From Xylocopa sonorina (Eukaryota > Arthropoda > Insecta > Hymenoptera > Apidae), in the NCBI RefSeq assembly GCF_050948175.1, contig NC_135209.1, positions 1,302,001 to 1,366,000 of the forward strand: DNA of 64,000 nt. The letters run 5' to 3'. Below, piece after piece: positions 24,861 to 36,361 of this stretch (its first letter is position 1; each line of letters starts with the position of its first letter). The notes below the pieces were generated by a model, which searched no databases, had not been told where the DNA came from, and saw only the letters and a list, made by a program, of their open reading frames with translations. The position numbers were made by a program, and so were the translations under genes.

Positions 24861-27849
24861 ATTTCACTACTCTCCCTCGTGTCTCTCTATATCATCCAAC
24901 AACACGACAGAGACAAACGCAAAACGAGAACCACGTATCGCGGAGACTCGATTCGCATAAAAAAACCTGATCTACTCCAACGAGGTTCCGCGTCGATCCG
25001 CCTGTCTGGGCTCCCAAAAATCGCGCAGCAATTTCACGGGCGTCACGAGAGTGGTCTGTCCGCGATCATAAATCACGTCCACGGTAGAAGGGGTGTGCAC
25101 CACGCGGACGATATCTCGCGGACCAGCACGCTTGCCACCGCCGGTAGATGCACGCGCCGAACGCCCCGGACGAGCATCGCTATTAGTTATTAACGTGCTC
25201 GCCCCCACCCTCGTTTTTCTTTTTTCTCTCCTCCCTTTTTCCCGCTCCGTGGAAGGCGTGCTCACGCACCACGTCAGAGGGATCGATCCTCGGCCACGAG
25301 GTCGAGGGGTTGGAAAGTGTTACGAGAGCGGAAAGGAGAGGAGGCAACCTAGTCTCCGGTGTCTAGGCGGATGGAACGAGCCGATTCAACGCCCGAGGCC
25401 CGGCTACGCGTCGCTTATTAACCACCAAAGGTTGAAGAAGGTAGAGACGATCTCTGAACAGGAACTAACCGCACACCCTCCCTCTGGATCTGGGATCTCT
25501 CTGGGAGAGATGAAAGGTCACGGGGCCACCGAACAAGCAACCGAACGCGCAAGAACGACGTAAGACTGTTCCCTCGTTTGGTTCCTCGGCTACTAGGACG
25601 ATTAGAGGCGGAGAGGGTCTCGTTTTAATTGCGAACGTGGGGACGAACGTGGAATCTTTGTACTTCGGAACAATCGAGCGCGCGTTCAGGAAGATTAGGG
25701 CTGGACGGGGTAAGGGGTGGGGTCGAAACGTTGGAGAACGGGAGGAACGCGGAGGGTGTGCGAGCTATTGTCGGAGGAGGGTTTGAAAGGGGCTCGCGGA
25801 AGTGAAAATTAAAATGAATATCACAAAGGAAGCTTGTTCCTGCTCGTTGGCGTGGGGAAAGTAGCTAGTTCCCCTTGTACGAGGAATTTTCTTTCTCTTT
25901 CGTAAAATTCCACGTTTCCAGTCTCGAAACTCTCAACTACGACGTTGCAGTTGATAAATTCGCAGAACATCTCTCGTTAAACGACAACGATACTGTATCT
26001 ATAAAATTAAGACATCGAATGTATTATAAAATTAATGAGAAGCGATGGAAATATTCAGAGAATAAAATTGTCGTACGATAATATTCCTGTTTCTTTATCT
26101 TTTTCATTTCGAACAGATCATTACTTAAAGGAATTGAGATAGATCCAACGATGTACCTCTGAAAGATCGCAGAGACGTCTGGCGAGAGATTTAGCCGATC
26201 ACGAAGTTCCAACCAGACGTACAGCACCAGCGTTTCCAATTAAGAAAAGAACACAGACTCGATTTGCCTCGAATCCTTCGCTGGGCAAGCTCTTCGCAAT
26301 TAGTTCATTTCACAGCGAGTCAACGCTGAATAGTCTCGAGCGACGAAAAAGTCGAACACTGTCGATCGATTACTCGAGGCGACAAATAATTAACGTGCCT
26401 CCCGTTATCTTTCAAAGGAACCTCAACGGCTGGCGTCCCCCTCGATCGCCACGAGGTAAACGTATTACCTTTGACCGTGTTTTTCGACGTTCGTTCCCGA
26501 CGTCTGACGATCGTCCCGTTAACGAATGGGTTCTCTCAAAGCGTGGAATAATTAGACAGCGGTTCGAACGGTATTTGCCCCTGTCGGGAGAAAGGAGAAA
26601 CAGAATTTACCTTAGCTGGCGAACTAGAAACCCGTGCACCGTGACACCGATCGAGCCATCCTTCGCGCGCTGAACGCGCGCCACGTCATCGAAAAATCAC
26701 CGACACCCACTTTCGATACCGAGCGATCCGAGATTACGCCTCAACGGCGGAAAGCGAGGCTTCACACGTGTTCGTTTCTCTAATCAGGATATTGTCATCT
26801 CACGTTTAAAAATGATTTAGAAAAAGAAAACGAAAATGGAAATACTTTGGACGTAGCTCTGCGAGAAAAATTCCAGGTAAAGTACTATTCCAAATTGCTA
26901 GAGATTCGATAAACATTTGATTATTACCATCAATTCACAGGTTCTTTAACAAAGAATTGCTGTAGTCGCGATAACCACGAATGAATGAATTAATATTGGT
27001 AGCTAAGCCTGCGAGATGCCCAAAGGTATCAATAACCAATAAACGATCCTACAATATCAGAACCAAGTCCGTTAGAAAGCTGAAGGAGGAAAGAAATCGG
27101 AGAAAGGAGTTTCGAGGCAATCCTCTAGCATCGGATCATCCTGGGAACTAATTAAAAGGACGCGATCGTTCACGTGGAACGGACGTGCTCGAATTAGAGC
27201 CGTGAACACGGATTAACTCCGCGTGCAAGGGTTGAGGGGGTGGTTGCACGGTGGTTCGAGGAGAAAAGAGCAAACTGCTGGAAGCACCCTCGTCCACGGC
27301 GAAAGAAAACAGAACGATTCAACGTCGGAAGGCTACTTGGCTACCGTGACACCAATTAAGCCTGGAGATGTTACGCGCACGCCGGTTTGCACGGGCATGC
27401 GAACACCTCTAACCTAATTTACTCGGGTTAGGGAGAGGGAGGGAAAGATTTAGCGAGCGATAACGTTTCGAATCGAGGGGCCTCTTAATTTGTACTCGTT
27501 CCAGCTGCGAGCCTCCTCTCTGTTCCGCAACACTCGATCGTGTATGCACGGATACCCGGTGGGCATGTGCGAACGTATCGGCGCGGGTTAGAAGCGGATA
27601 GTCGTGTCTTTGTAATAACTGAATTCCAGGCAACAACGGGGTTTTACGTTTCAACGTTGGCTCGTTGAATGATTCATCTAATTAGAAAATCTAATTGCAA
27701 GTATCGTGTTAATGTAACGTTTATTAGGTTGTAACGCGCGATATGTCTGACGGTGGTTCGTCGGTACTTTAAGCGCGGTTTTAAGAAAGGTTATTCTAAT
27801 TTCTGCACACGTTTCGATGCTAGCTGTTTCGTTTTTAAATGGTTTAAGT
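24861..27849. other. no supported gene; GC-rich patches
   Basis: 24879-25563 carries overlapping frames on both strands in CpG-rich sequence; none has a known motif. 25600-27849 alternates between CpG-containing and AT-rich DNA with nothing recognisable. Confidence 0.35.
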
Positions 27850-28540
27850 TTACTTTTAGAAAAAATGAATTAAAATGAGTAGTTTTAGCGAAATATTGAT
27901 TTATAGTCGGAAGAAACTTGTGCTGTAAATTGTTAACGCGCAAATGTTATTTTTGAAAATGGAATAAATCCATTAGTGATACAGAATTGCGAAAGAAATA
28001 GATCTTTTATACAAAACTTTTGGAAGAAATAAATTAAAATGAGTAGTTTCAGTGAAATATAGATTTATAGTAGGAACAAAATTGTGTTATAAACTGTTAA
28101 CATGCAAATGTTATTTTTGAAAATGGAATAAATCCATTAGCAACAGAATTGTGAAAAAAAATAGATTCCTTTTATACGCAAAATAGATTCCTCTTATATT
28201 TGGAAAACGAAGAAACTAAAAATTTCAACAATATTACCATGTTAGTTATGTATAAAACTTCAAAACCTATAACAAGATAGAAACATGGTAATATGATGGA
28301 TTTACTAGCTTGCATAACTCTATTATACTAAAATATAAATGTGAATTCACTATTTTTAGTTATCTTAAGAATCTTTAGCTATCTTAAATTATCTCTGGAA
28401 GTAATTTATATTTTACATTTTATAAATGAAATTAGTTCTTAATAAACTCGATTACTCGTGCATATCTTCATTTTAATCATTATTTTTTGCATCAAAAGAT
28501 CAATCTCAGAAAGGAATAGAGAGTTAATTATAAGTTACTT
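27850..28540 (+). repeat. dispersed repeat family R, copy 1, with a 164-bp internal tandem duplication
   Basis: The first part is duplicated: AAAATGAGTAGTTTxAGxGA at 27872 and 28036, each followed by ATGTTATTTTTGAAAATGGA and ATAAATCCATTAG. The second part contains ATGGTAATAxGATGxxTTTA, CTAGCTTGCAT, GAATTCACTATTTTTAGTTA and GAATCTTTAGCTATCTTAA. The same order of blocks is found at 52770-53500 and partly at 33655-33980. It has no coding capacity, so it is an unclassified interspersed element. Confidence 0.8.
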
Positions 28541-29513
28541 CCTCGAAGAAAAAACCTTCAAAAATCAAGCCAACGTTGAAGACGCCATTAAAAGAATTTA
28601 TTAATACCAGAATGCCAAACTTTTATAAAAATGGAACGAAAAGAAATAGAAACTTGTTAAAAAAAATATGTAGAATGCAATGGTTGTTACTTTGATTAAA
28701 AGTATTGTTGGTTAAGTAAGTTGTGCTCGTTTAAAGATAATCCTAAAAATCGGACGTTTCGTGTGTTACAACCTGATAGAATTCCAGGTAGTAGAATTTC
28801 TATGATTCGTCTAATTAGAAAATGTAACTGCAAGTATCGTGTTAATGTAATATGTATAAACGCGAGGGCGAGAGTTGGTAACAGCCTGTAATTTCAAAGA
28901 ATAGAAGCACTTGTGATTGTAATACGACTTTTTACATCTGTGAATGTTTGCAATAACAATCTTTCCAAACGTTGCATCTTATGCTATTGCGTTTGTAATT
29001 ATATGTTTCGCGAATTTCGTTCCCTCTTTCATTTTTTACATCAACGAACTGGCAATTAAAAAGAGGACGAGCTGCGCACGCAAATTATGGATTACGATCA
29101 GAGCGATCTATTAGAAAACAATCACTTTCGATCTTTGATAATTTTAATTAGGAATATTGTTCTTGTTAGCGAGTTTGTAATCGCAAATCGCGTTGATTAA
29201 CGTTTACAGAGGTTCTATAATTAACGATAATAATTGCGATGAATCGTAATACGATAAATATAAATACATAAAAACATGTCAATAAATTGATTGCACCAGT
29301 AAAGAATAATGGAATTATAGATAATTAATGTTCCGTACTGCCTTCTCCCCCTATTCGCAGATATAGATGATGTACTCGAAATAATGGCTCTGTTCCTAAA
29401 ACACTTCCAACGATTTCAGCTTACAGTATTGGCATTTTGCATTCACCCTTTTGCAAACCAAATTCTTTCTTCTGCAAATCAAATTGATCCTTTTGTCAAA
29501 GAAAATTCACCCC
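28541..29513. other. no gene seen
   Basis: AT-rich sequence without recognisable features. Confidence 0.4.
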
Positions 29514-30060
29514 TTTGTAAATCAAGTACTTCTACTTAAATATATTAACTCAGACATAAAAAAACACTACATATAAACTAAGTAATGGGAAGTAATTATA
29601 GTAATTGAGAACAGAATAATAGAAGTAAAAGAAAAATTTCACTTAAGAAGGTGCAGATATTTATTTTAAAGTAATTACCAATTCATTAAAGTCAGTACAT
29701 GTTACATAATTAATGCATGCAATATGTATGAAAATTGTGTGTAAATATTAACAAGAAATTATAGATACATCTACCTTGTGAAGAATCTAGCTACCCCTAA
29801 CTCTTTAAGTCATCACCAACTGCTACAACAGAACTATTATGTATCTATGTATAAGCTAGGGTACATAAATTATATTTACCCATAATTCTCATACATATGT
29901 ACTATCATTACTTAATATGTACTGACTTTAATAACTTGGTATTACTTTTAAATAAATATCTGCACCTTTTCGAATCAAATCTTTTATTTCTTACTGTCTA
30001 GTCCACATTTGTTCCAGTTTTCAAATAAAATATTTAAGTAGAAATACGACACTTGCAAAA
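29514..30060. mobile_element. fold-back / long-inverted-repeat miniature element
   Basis: Two arms of about 180-200 bases face each other. The left arm has TACTTCTACTTAAATATATT (about 29525), then AAGGTGCAGATATTTATTTT (about 29649) and ATTAAAGTCAGTACATG. The right arm, read on the other strand, has TATTTCTACTTAAATATTTT (from about 30045), AAGGTGCAGATATTTATTTA (about 29968) and ATTAAAGTCAGTACATA. The best inner blocks are about 90% identical and the outer parts are more diverged. No transposase is present and the class could not be assigned. Confidence 0.75.
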
Positions 30061-30893
30061 GAATGAATTTAAAGTAGCCAATTGAAATAATCCTGCGACC
30101 AAAGATGCGATGCGCCAATTAATTTTAAATTATTAAAATAATCAAATTATCGCACATTTTTCATTCACAGCCGTTCGCTCGAACCTTTAAATCAATCAAA
30201 CGCAAATGGAATTCTTTAAACAAGAAATACTTTAGCATTCAAACTAGAATTGATCGTCTCAATCGCGCATCACCTGTACTGTCCACAATCGAGTCAACCT
30301 CATCCAGAAACTTTCAACCGTTCTCGCTAATTAATCCTCTAAAAAGATAGCATGGAGGTGAACGAAGCGAATTCATGCGACTCAGCTCGTACCATTCCAG
30401 TCCAGAGCAGAAAGAAAAGATACTTGAGATCGCCCACGAGTTAACGTTATGCAATCTTCGCGGAAGAGAAGTTCGCCTGAGAAGTGCTCGAAACGGAAAA
30501 TAAGTTGAAACACACAAGTAGCAGCAGAAGAGGAAGCTCGACGCAGCCGTGATTTCGAAATATCGATTTTCCGCGTGCCCAATTTTAAATTCTCTCGCCT
30601 CTGAGGCGATCGTCGCGATATAACGAGGATAAGTTTCGAAAATACGGAAGATCCTTGCCTTCGACGAGCAGACGCGATTACAGAGTCGCTTTACCAACGC
30701 GAACGCTCGCGATTCTTCGCGTGTGCCTTCTGGAACGTTTCCCGATTTTGTACGGGAATTTTCACCGAGTTGAGTCGCTTCGATCCGTCGAAGAATGAGA
30801 ACTCCTTGACGCGACGATCCCTGAACGTGATCCCAATGGAGAAATCTGTGAATGAAGTTCGCGCGACGAGGACAGGAGGCGTTACGATCGGTT
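30061..30893. other. no supported gene
   Basis: A 197-codon minus-strand frame at 30314-30907 overlaps this stretch. It has no recognisable domain, no visible splice or start context, and its 5' end lies inside the adjacent TTAA element, so it was not annotated. Confidence 0.35.
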
Positions 30894-31139
30894 TTAACCC
30901 TTTGCACTCCGGATTATTTTTTAATTTCGTTACTAACAACTCCTTACTGTTTTAAGTATTTTATTTACAATTTATTTTAAAGAACAATTTTTCAACTGAT
31001 ACTTGTAAACAAATGTGTTTACTAATTATATTAAATATAACTCTGAAACTTTGTTATAATTTATATTTATGGAGGTTAAATTTCTTTTTTTTTTTTACTG
31101 ATGTCGAGTCACACTCGACTAAAGAGTGCAAAGGGTTAA
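30894..31139. mobile_element. TTAA-flanked miniature inverted-repeat element, 246 bp
   Basis: Perfect 16-bp terminal inverted repeats including the target site: TTAACCCTTTGCACTC at the left and GAGTGCAAAGGGTTAA at the right. The TTAA ends match the target-site preference of piggyBac-superfamily elements. A hairpin GTCGAGT-CAC-ACTCGAC (31103-31119) lies 16 bp inside the right TTAA. The interior is AT-rich and non-coding. This is the clearest member of a group of similar elements in the window. Confidence 0.9.
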
Positions 31140-31164
31140 GGATCTTGGACTATGGCGTATCCTA

Positions 31165-31975
31165 AATAAATCAATGTTAATGATGCTTACTAATTAGCAT
31201 GGTATAGATTCAAACATTTCTGCTGTGCCATAATTGTTCTGCACGTGGAAAGTATTAAACTCTTAGTCTCTTAAAATCTGGACCGAGTGGCTGTGTTGCG
31301 ATGAAAAAAGCATTGTTTCGGATAAGAGATGAAGAGAAAAGACTGTAGTATGCTCGAGAGCATAGTAATTGGGAAATAGAAGACTAGGAAACAGTCTTGT
31401 GAATCAAAGTTCGAAATAGTTGGCAATAGAGGGCGTCAGTTTGCGCGAAGATGAAAAGGGGAGGCTTATCAGGGACCATATTTATGCTGTGATGGCTCAG
31501 GGCTAATGGAGTAGAAGGTTTTGATTCGAATAGATGGAAAGTTAACGTAACAGCCACGCAGTACCTAAAAATTGTATAATACACAACATGAATCGTAAGA
31601 AGTTACTTGCAAGGGTTGGAAGATGTAGAAATCTTAAAAGTTCTGAACTGGCCAGCTCAGAGTCTGACTTAAATATTATCGAACGTGTCTGGGATTATTT
31701 AGACAGAGCAAGAAGAATGTAGGTGCAAATAGAATAGCGAAAAATTCCAATGGAAGTTATTAATCATTTCTATGAAAGCTGTATAAGAAGAGATGACGCT
31801 TTAATTGAAGCAAAAGGAGGACGCAAAAAATATTCAACTATCTAGTAGAAAACATTCCATAATTATTGTAGAAGAATATAAATATAATAAAATATATGTG
31901 TTTTACTTAACTGTGTACGTAAATAAATTTGTTACATAATGTAAGTGGCCTGATGCTTTTACGCAGTATTGTATT
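31165..31975 (+). pseudogene. Tc1-like transposase pseudogene and element 3' end
   Basis: At about 31645-31720 the plus strand encodes ELASSESDLNIIERVWDYLD followed by a stop shortly afterwards. This matches the conserved Tc1/mariner-superfamily block around the third catalytic acidic residue (family form: WPAQSPDLNPIE-like). Upstream sequence from 31165 is full of stops and frameshifts but keeps fragments in the right order. Downstream, a degraded C-terminus (GATGACGCTTTAATTGAAGC) is followed by a tail shared with the remnant at 24035-24178, ending near CAGTATTGTAT. The 5' terminal repeat was not found. The copy is clearly inactive. Confidence 0.7.
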
Positions 31976-32669
31976 TAGGTTATTCGAGAATGAAAAATAC
32001 GCCATTAATCCATAACATCAGAAATGCGTATACTCAAATTTTTTAGCTGAATCGTACGAACCACATTTTTGAACCTTAAATGGAGCACAGTGGATATAAT
32101 ATAGATTTTGTTGAATAAGACTAGGGTTAAGATACAAGAAACAAGTAACTGAGATACCAGTGCAATTAGTTTTTTGTATATTTAAATAATTAACTCTGGT
32201 CTGCATGTTACTTCGTGATAATATAATGTGGGATGCGAAAAATGAAAGAATGAATGTTTGAATCGAATATGTTGTGAACGTTTATAATTGCGAAGGCGTA
32301 ATTACAAATATTTTTGAATAATCGAATACTTGAGAATATTTCAAACTTTATGTACCCCAGCCTCAACATTCGCCAAATATGGCTCTATGCAATTTTTTTC
32401 TATGCTCAAAAATAAAGAGAACCTTAAAGAATCGTCGTTTTGCAAGCACAGATGAGATTAAAAGTGCATCACTGAGAGAGTTAAACGCTATTCCAAACTT
32501 CGAGTTCGAGAAGTGTTTTAGGGATTAAAAGAAGCTCTGGCATAAGTGTATAGTATCTAATGAAATTTCAAATAGGGTAACATTGATGTAGACGAATAAA
32601 TAAAATTCTTTCCAATAAACAGAGAATTCCATGATTTATTCAACGCATCTTGTATATTCCATTATACTT
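31976..32669. other. no gene seen
   Basis: AT-rich with no recognised element between the Tc1-like remnant and the mitochondrial insertion. Confidence 0.4.
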
Positions 32670-32990
32670 CTCCTTTTAATTTATTTTTACCACGTTGAAC
32701 AAATAAACATAAATATAAGGAATATAAAATTAAAATAAAACAAATATATGTTATTCGTATAATCTCACCCAAAATTAATATAATTTCTCTAACTGAATTT
32801 AATGAAATAGGAGCTGCTATATTTATTAAACATATCAAAAATCATATTAATCTTTAATCTACCTTAATCAATTACTAACAAACGCCCATATGTAACATTT
32901 ACTAAAAAAAAAAAATGAACCTGAAGAACTAAATCCACGTAAAATTATTCCTAAATATCTCCCAATAATATATAATTTTACACATATCAA
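32670..32990 (-). pseudogene. nuclear mitochondrial insertion (NUMT): ND4 fragment
   Basis: On the minus strand, read with the invertebrate mitochondrial code (AGA as Ser, ATA as Met, TGA as Trp), the segment at about 32671-32820 gives WFLMCLMNMAAPISLNS then SEIMLILGEIM, then FILILYSLYLCLFVQRGKN. This corresponds to the C-terminal part of NADH dehydrogenase subunit 4, which has an invariant NMAAP-like block followed by a YSLYLF..HGK-like end. The preceding part, in another frame, gives GRYLGIILRGFSSSGSFFF then LVNVTYGR, matching the HGxxSSGxFxxxNxxYER block of ND4. At least one frameshift and in-frame stops separate the blocks, so the copy is non-functional. Both boundaries are approximate. 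Confidence 0.75.
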
Positions 32991-33654
32991 TGACACGACT
33001 ACTGATCTACATCACAAAAAACGCCCCAATAAGGGTAGATAGAGTCATTTCAAGATCAACGATAAGGTAACGTGTGTCCATCATACTATTTCGTAAATTT
33101 TTATCCGCTCCATTACCATTCGAGTTCTCCCAAACAAATCCACGAAGCGTCGAATTTACGCGGAGCATTATTAAGGTTCGAGGATCACGCGATGTCGTAA
33201 AACGTCCGTCCAACGCGGGGGATGGCACGACGGACGTCATGAATACGCAATCGGGACGCGATCAACGTCCAAAGCAATTTCGAGTAATTTTTATCGGTCG
33301 GCCACGAGGAACGAAGGCGTACCAGGAGAGATCGAAGACGCTAGCAACCCCGTCCGCATCGGAATTCACGGCGACGCGCGGGCCAGAGCGAACTTCGAGA
33401 ATGCTGTCCCCCCCGATTTGCAATGTAAATACACCCGCGAATCGTCCCGTTTCCGCGGTCACCTGTCACCGCTGACCAACACGAATTCGACCACGGCTGA
33501 TAAACGAGCAGACTGGTCGGCGACACCTATTTACCGCCGACTAGGGACAAATCAGACGTTTATTCTGAAACTGACCCAACTCCATATATCAACCGTCCAT
33601 TTTTTTTCTACCGTGGTACGAGTCCAAAGTTTTGAGAACAGAAATGAAAGGATT
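32991..33654. other. no supported gene; CpG-containing patch
   Basis: 33080-33560 is GC-richer and carries overlapping frames on both strands without motifs. No exon is supported. Confidence 0.35.
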
Positions 33655-33980
33655 TTTTTATATTTATAATCGCACATTGAACATGATTTTTTTATAAAGT
33701 AATCGAAAGTGCTTTAGCTGTACAATATTAACGCAATAGTGTTATTTTTGGAAATTAAATGTGTCCATTAGTAATACAGAATTGTTGAAAAAAGGAAGAG
33801 AAAGTAGATTTCTTTTATATGTAATGAGAAGATTTTGTCTCGACCAAATTTCTAAAAAAGGTAATATCAAATACGAACCAAAAAAATTCTAAATGAGCTG
33901 AAAATTTGCTGGATGAGGTTTGAAAGGGATGAACCACGCAAAATTTTCTATAAAATCTATGTGGAAGGGGATATATACAT
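33655..33980 (+). repeat. dispersed repeat family R, copy 2 (partial)
   Basis: Contains GTGTTATTTTTGGAAATxAA, then TCCATTAGTAATACAGAATT, AAGTAGATTTCTTTTATATG and CGACCAAATTTCTAAAAAAG. These correspond in order to blocks at 27950-28010 and 52915-53110. It lacks the tandem duplication and the right half of the element. Confidence 0.65.
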
Positions 33981-35477
33981 GTATTTTTGTATGTTCTTTG
34001 AGTTCGAAAATGGCTCTAAGGATTTTTTGAAATTCACGTATTAAGGGGGTTTTGGGCTGCCAGATCGATCTGTTGAGGTTCGATCTTCGGAAGTACTCAC
34101 TCTGATAGGTTTTTCCTAATTAAAATAGTTAATCAACAAGTGTGTCAATAAATATTCATAGCTGCCAAAACCGCAATGAAATATTATTCTAGAATCAAAA
34201 AATGTCTGTTGGAAGTTTATGTAAGTATATTCCTTTGTCTTGAAACGAGGTCGAGGTATTTTAATGACTATATACCACTTTCGAGGACGAGAATTTGACC
34301 TGACAGGGCTCCATTTTTAGAATACTTATTTAATAATTGTATTTACCAATTTAAAAGGTTGTGATATTTTGTTTCTATTAATTGTTTGATTAGAAAAACA
34401 AATTGTAGAACTTTTCCTGCAGAATAACATAAAAAAGTCTAAAAAAGAATGTTATTATTTATGTCAATATTTTTTAAAGGACTAAACGAATGCTGAGTGT
34501 TCCAAATACTGTAAATAATAAAATAGCTAGCTTGATCTTTTTCAAAAATGGACTCTTTCAAAATAAACCGCTCAAATATTCTTTCTAAATTGTACAGGAA
34601 TAATTAAAGAAGAAATCGACTGACTTCACCCTCGAGTTTGCAGTACAAGTATAGAACGATCCTCTCAGAGGCAATTTTCAAATGAACATTTTAAAACAGC
34701 ATTTAATAACTTCTCTCTAAAAATATTTTCCGTCCACATATGAAATTTAATTGCGACACAGACGCAAAAGGAAACAGTAATAATAATTGGAATTTGTACG
34801 AGGTACGTTCGCTGAAAAAAAAACAGAAAGTCGAGGATGCTTTCATTATGAGGATAGTTTAATGGCAGAGTTGAAATATGATTAGAAATAATTACGGAAG
34901 ACGGAAGTAATTATGGAATAATGAAAACACAATTTTCCAGCATTATGAGAAATTATGAGATAAATATCAATAAGAAATAAAACATCGATTACTGTTTCAA
35001 TTAACCTTGTAGTTACACTGCGATCCTCCATTTTTATTTCCATTCTCCTAACTATTTTCACACTGTTTCGGAACGAAACCAAATTGTCAATTACGTGTGT
35101 TTGCAATCGTGTGTAAAGATTGTATGAGATTACTTCTGGATGGACGAGAGCGTCGAAACAAATAAAAAAAAAAAAAAAAGAACAAACTGTAAATGATTTC
35201 CAGTAGAACAATGAGAGTTGATCGACGCTGAAACGGCGACTGATAGCATAAACTGGCCTAAAATTAAATCGACACAGCAGTCGGTGCGCTTTAGAGGTAC
35301 AAACGTTTGCTTGCTGCCTGGAGAACTTGTCAATCAAATTTGCAACAGCAATTAAAAGTTACTGGGCGGTGCAAACTCCCTTCGAAATGCGATTTACCTG
35401 GCCACAATCTCTATATCGACGTTGCGAATATCGTACCGATTTCCACTTCCCATTCTTTCCACCAAAAGGCACAATTC
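33981..35477. other. no gene seen
   Basis: AT-rich sequence with an A-run at about 35163-35180. A 151-codon minus-strand frame at 34882-35337 shows no domain and lies in AT-rich DNA, and was not accepted. Confidence 0.4.
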
Positions 35478-35640
35478 TTAACCCTTTCGCTGCGACGAAC
35501 ATATAAAAACGTTCGTACACATTTTCTGTGTCACGCGACCACATTATATACCATTATACTAAAAAGAAGCAAAAACTGTATCGCAATCTGTATACCAAGA
35601 ATACTTGTTTTTCACGAAGAGATCGCGGTGAAGGAGTTAA
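35478..35640. mobile_element. TTAA-flanked miniature element, 163 bp
   Basis: Left end TTAACCCTTTCGCTGCGA; right end read inward TTAACTCCTTCACCGCGA; 14 of 18 positions match. A short inverted pair ACGAAC/GTTCGT (35495-35516) lies 13 bp inside the left TTAA. The interior is non-coding. Confidence 0.75.
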
Positions 35641-36157
35641 TTACGCACTCCAACTGCTTTGCATCGCAAGCAGAGAAAAGGTGAGCAAGGTTTAAGGAAC
35701 ACTCTCGTTATTCGAGGAATGTCTCGAGCCATCAAAGAAACGAAGAAATAATTCCGTGGAACCGGCCACCAGCACACCACAGCGATATTTTTCATTATTC
35801 CACCACCAGCTTCAACCCCGCCCGTTCTAAATTACCGCTAGAACAAAAAAAAGAGGAGAAAAAGAAAGGTAGAGAGGAGAAACAATTTCCGCGGACTCCA
35901 TTAAAAAAGCCAGCCGTGCCCGATCCGCTCTGCCGTCGAACAGAAACTTCGATTAACCCCGCCATCTCTGATCGGACGTAGACGCTCGCGTGGTATCAAC
36001 TGGCTCGCAGCTGGGGCCGCTAGAAATCGACAGCAGAGCCGATATATCCGGGGGAGTAAAGGCGGATATAATCGTGGACGAATATACACGCGCGATTGGG
36101 GAAAAATGGCGATCGACAGAACTGTCGCGCGGTAGAAACGCGCCAGTCGGGGCTTAA
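35641..36157. other. no gene seen
   Basis: Contains a GC-richer patch at about 35890-36150 with overlapping frames but no motif. Confidence 0.35.
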
Positions 36158-36290
36158 TTAACCTTTCTGACGGGCGTGTATATACGTCCTCGAAAAATGA
36201 CCATTCATGTACGAAGAGCGTATATATACGCTCTGGAAAAGTGAGTACTGAGGTACGAAAAGCGTACATATACGTTCATACCATATATAT
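36158..36290 (+). mobile_element. TTAA-element left end with palindromic repeats (partner end not found)
   Basis: TTAACCTTTCTGACGGGCG begins at 36158. It is followed by three related near-palindromes: GGGCGTGTATATACGTCC, then the perfect 18-bp palindrome GAGCGTATATATACGCTC at 36216-36233, then AGCGTACATATACGTTC. The spaced units look like an internal tandem repeat of about 48 bp. A mariner element inserted at 36362 may have separated or removed the right end. Confidence 0.5.
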
Positions 36291-36361
36291 AGTTTTATTT
36301 TATAGTTTACATGAGATACTTTTGTTAATCGAGTACCTGGCAACTCTGTATGCCTCAAATA

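Noticed and set aside
30314..30907. 197-codon minus-strand frame
   Set aside because: Its start lies inside a TTAA miniature element and no domain is visible.
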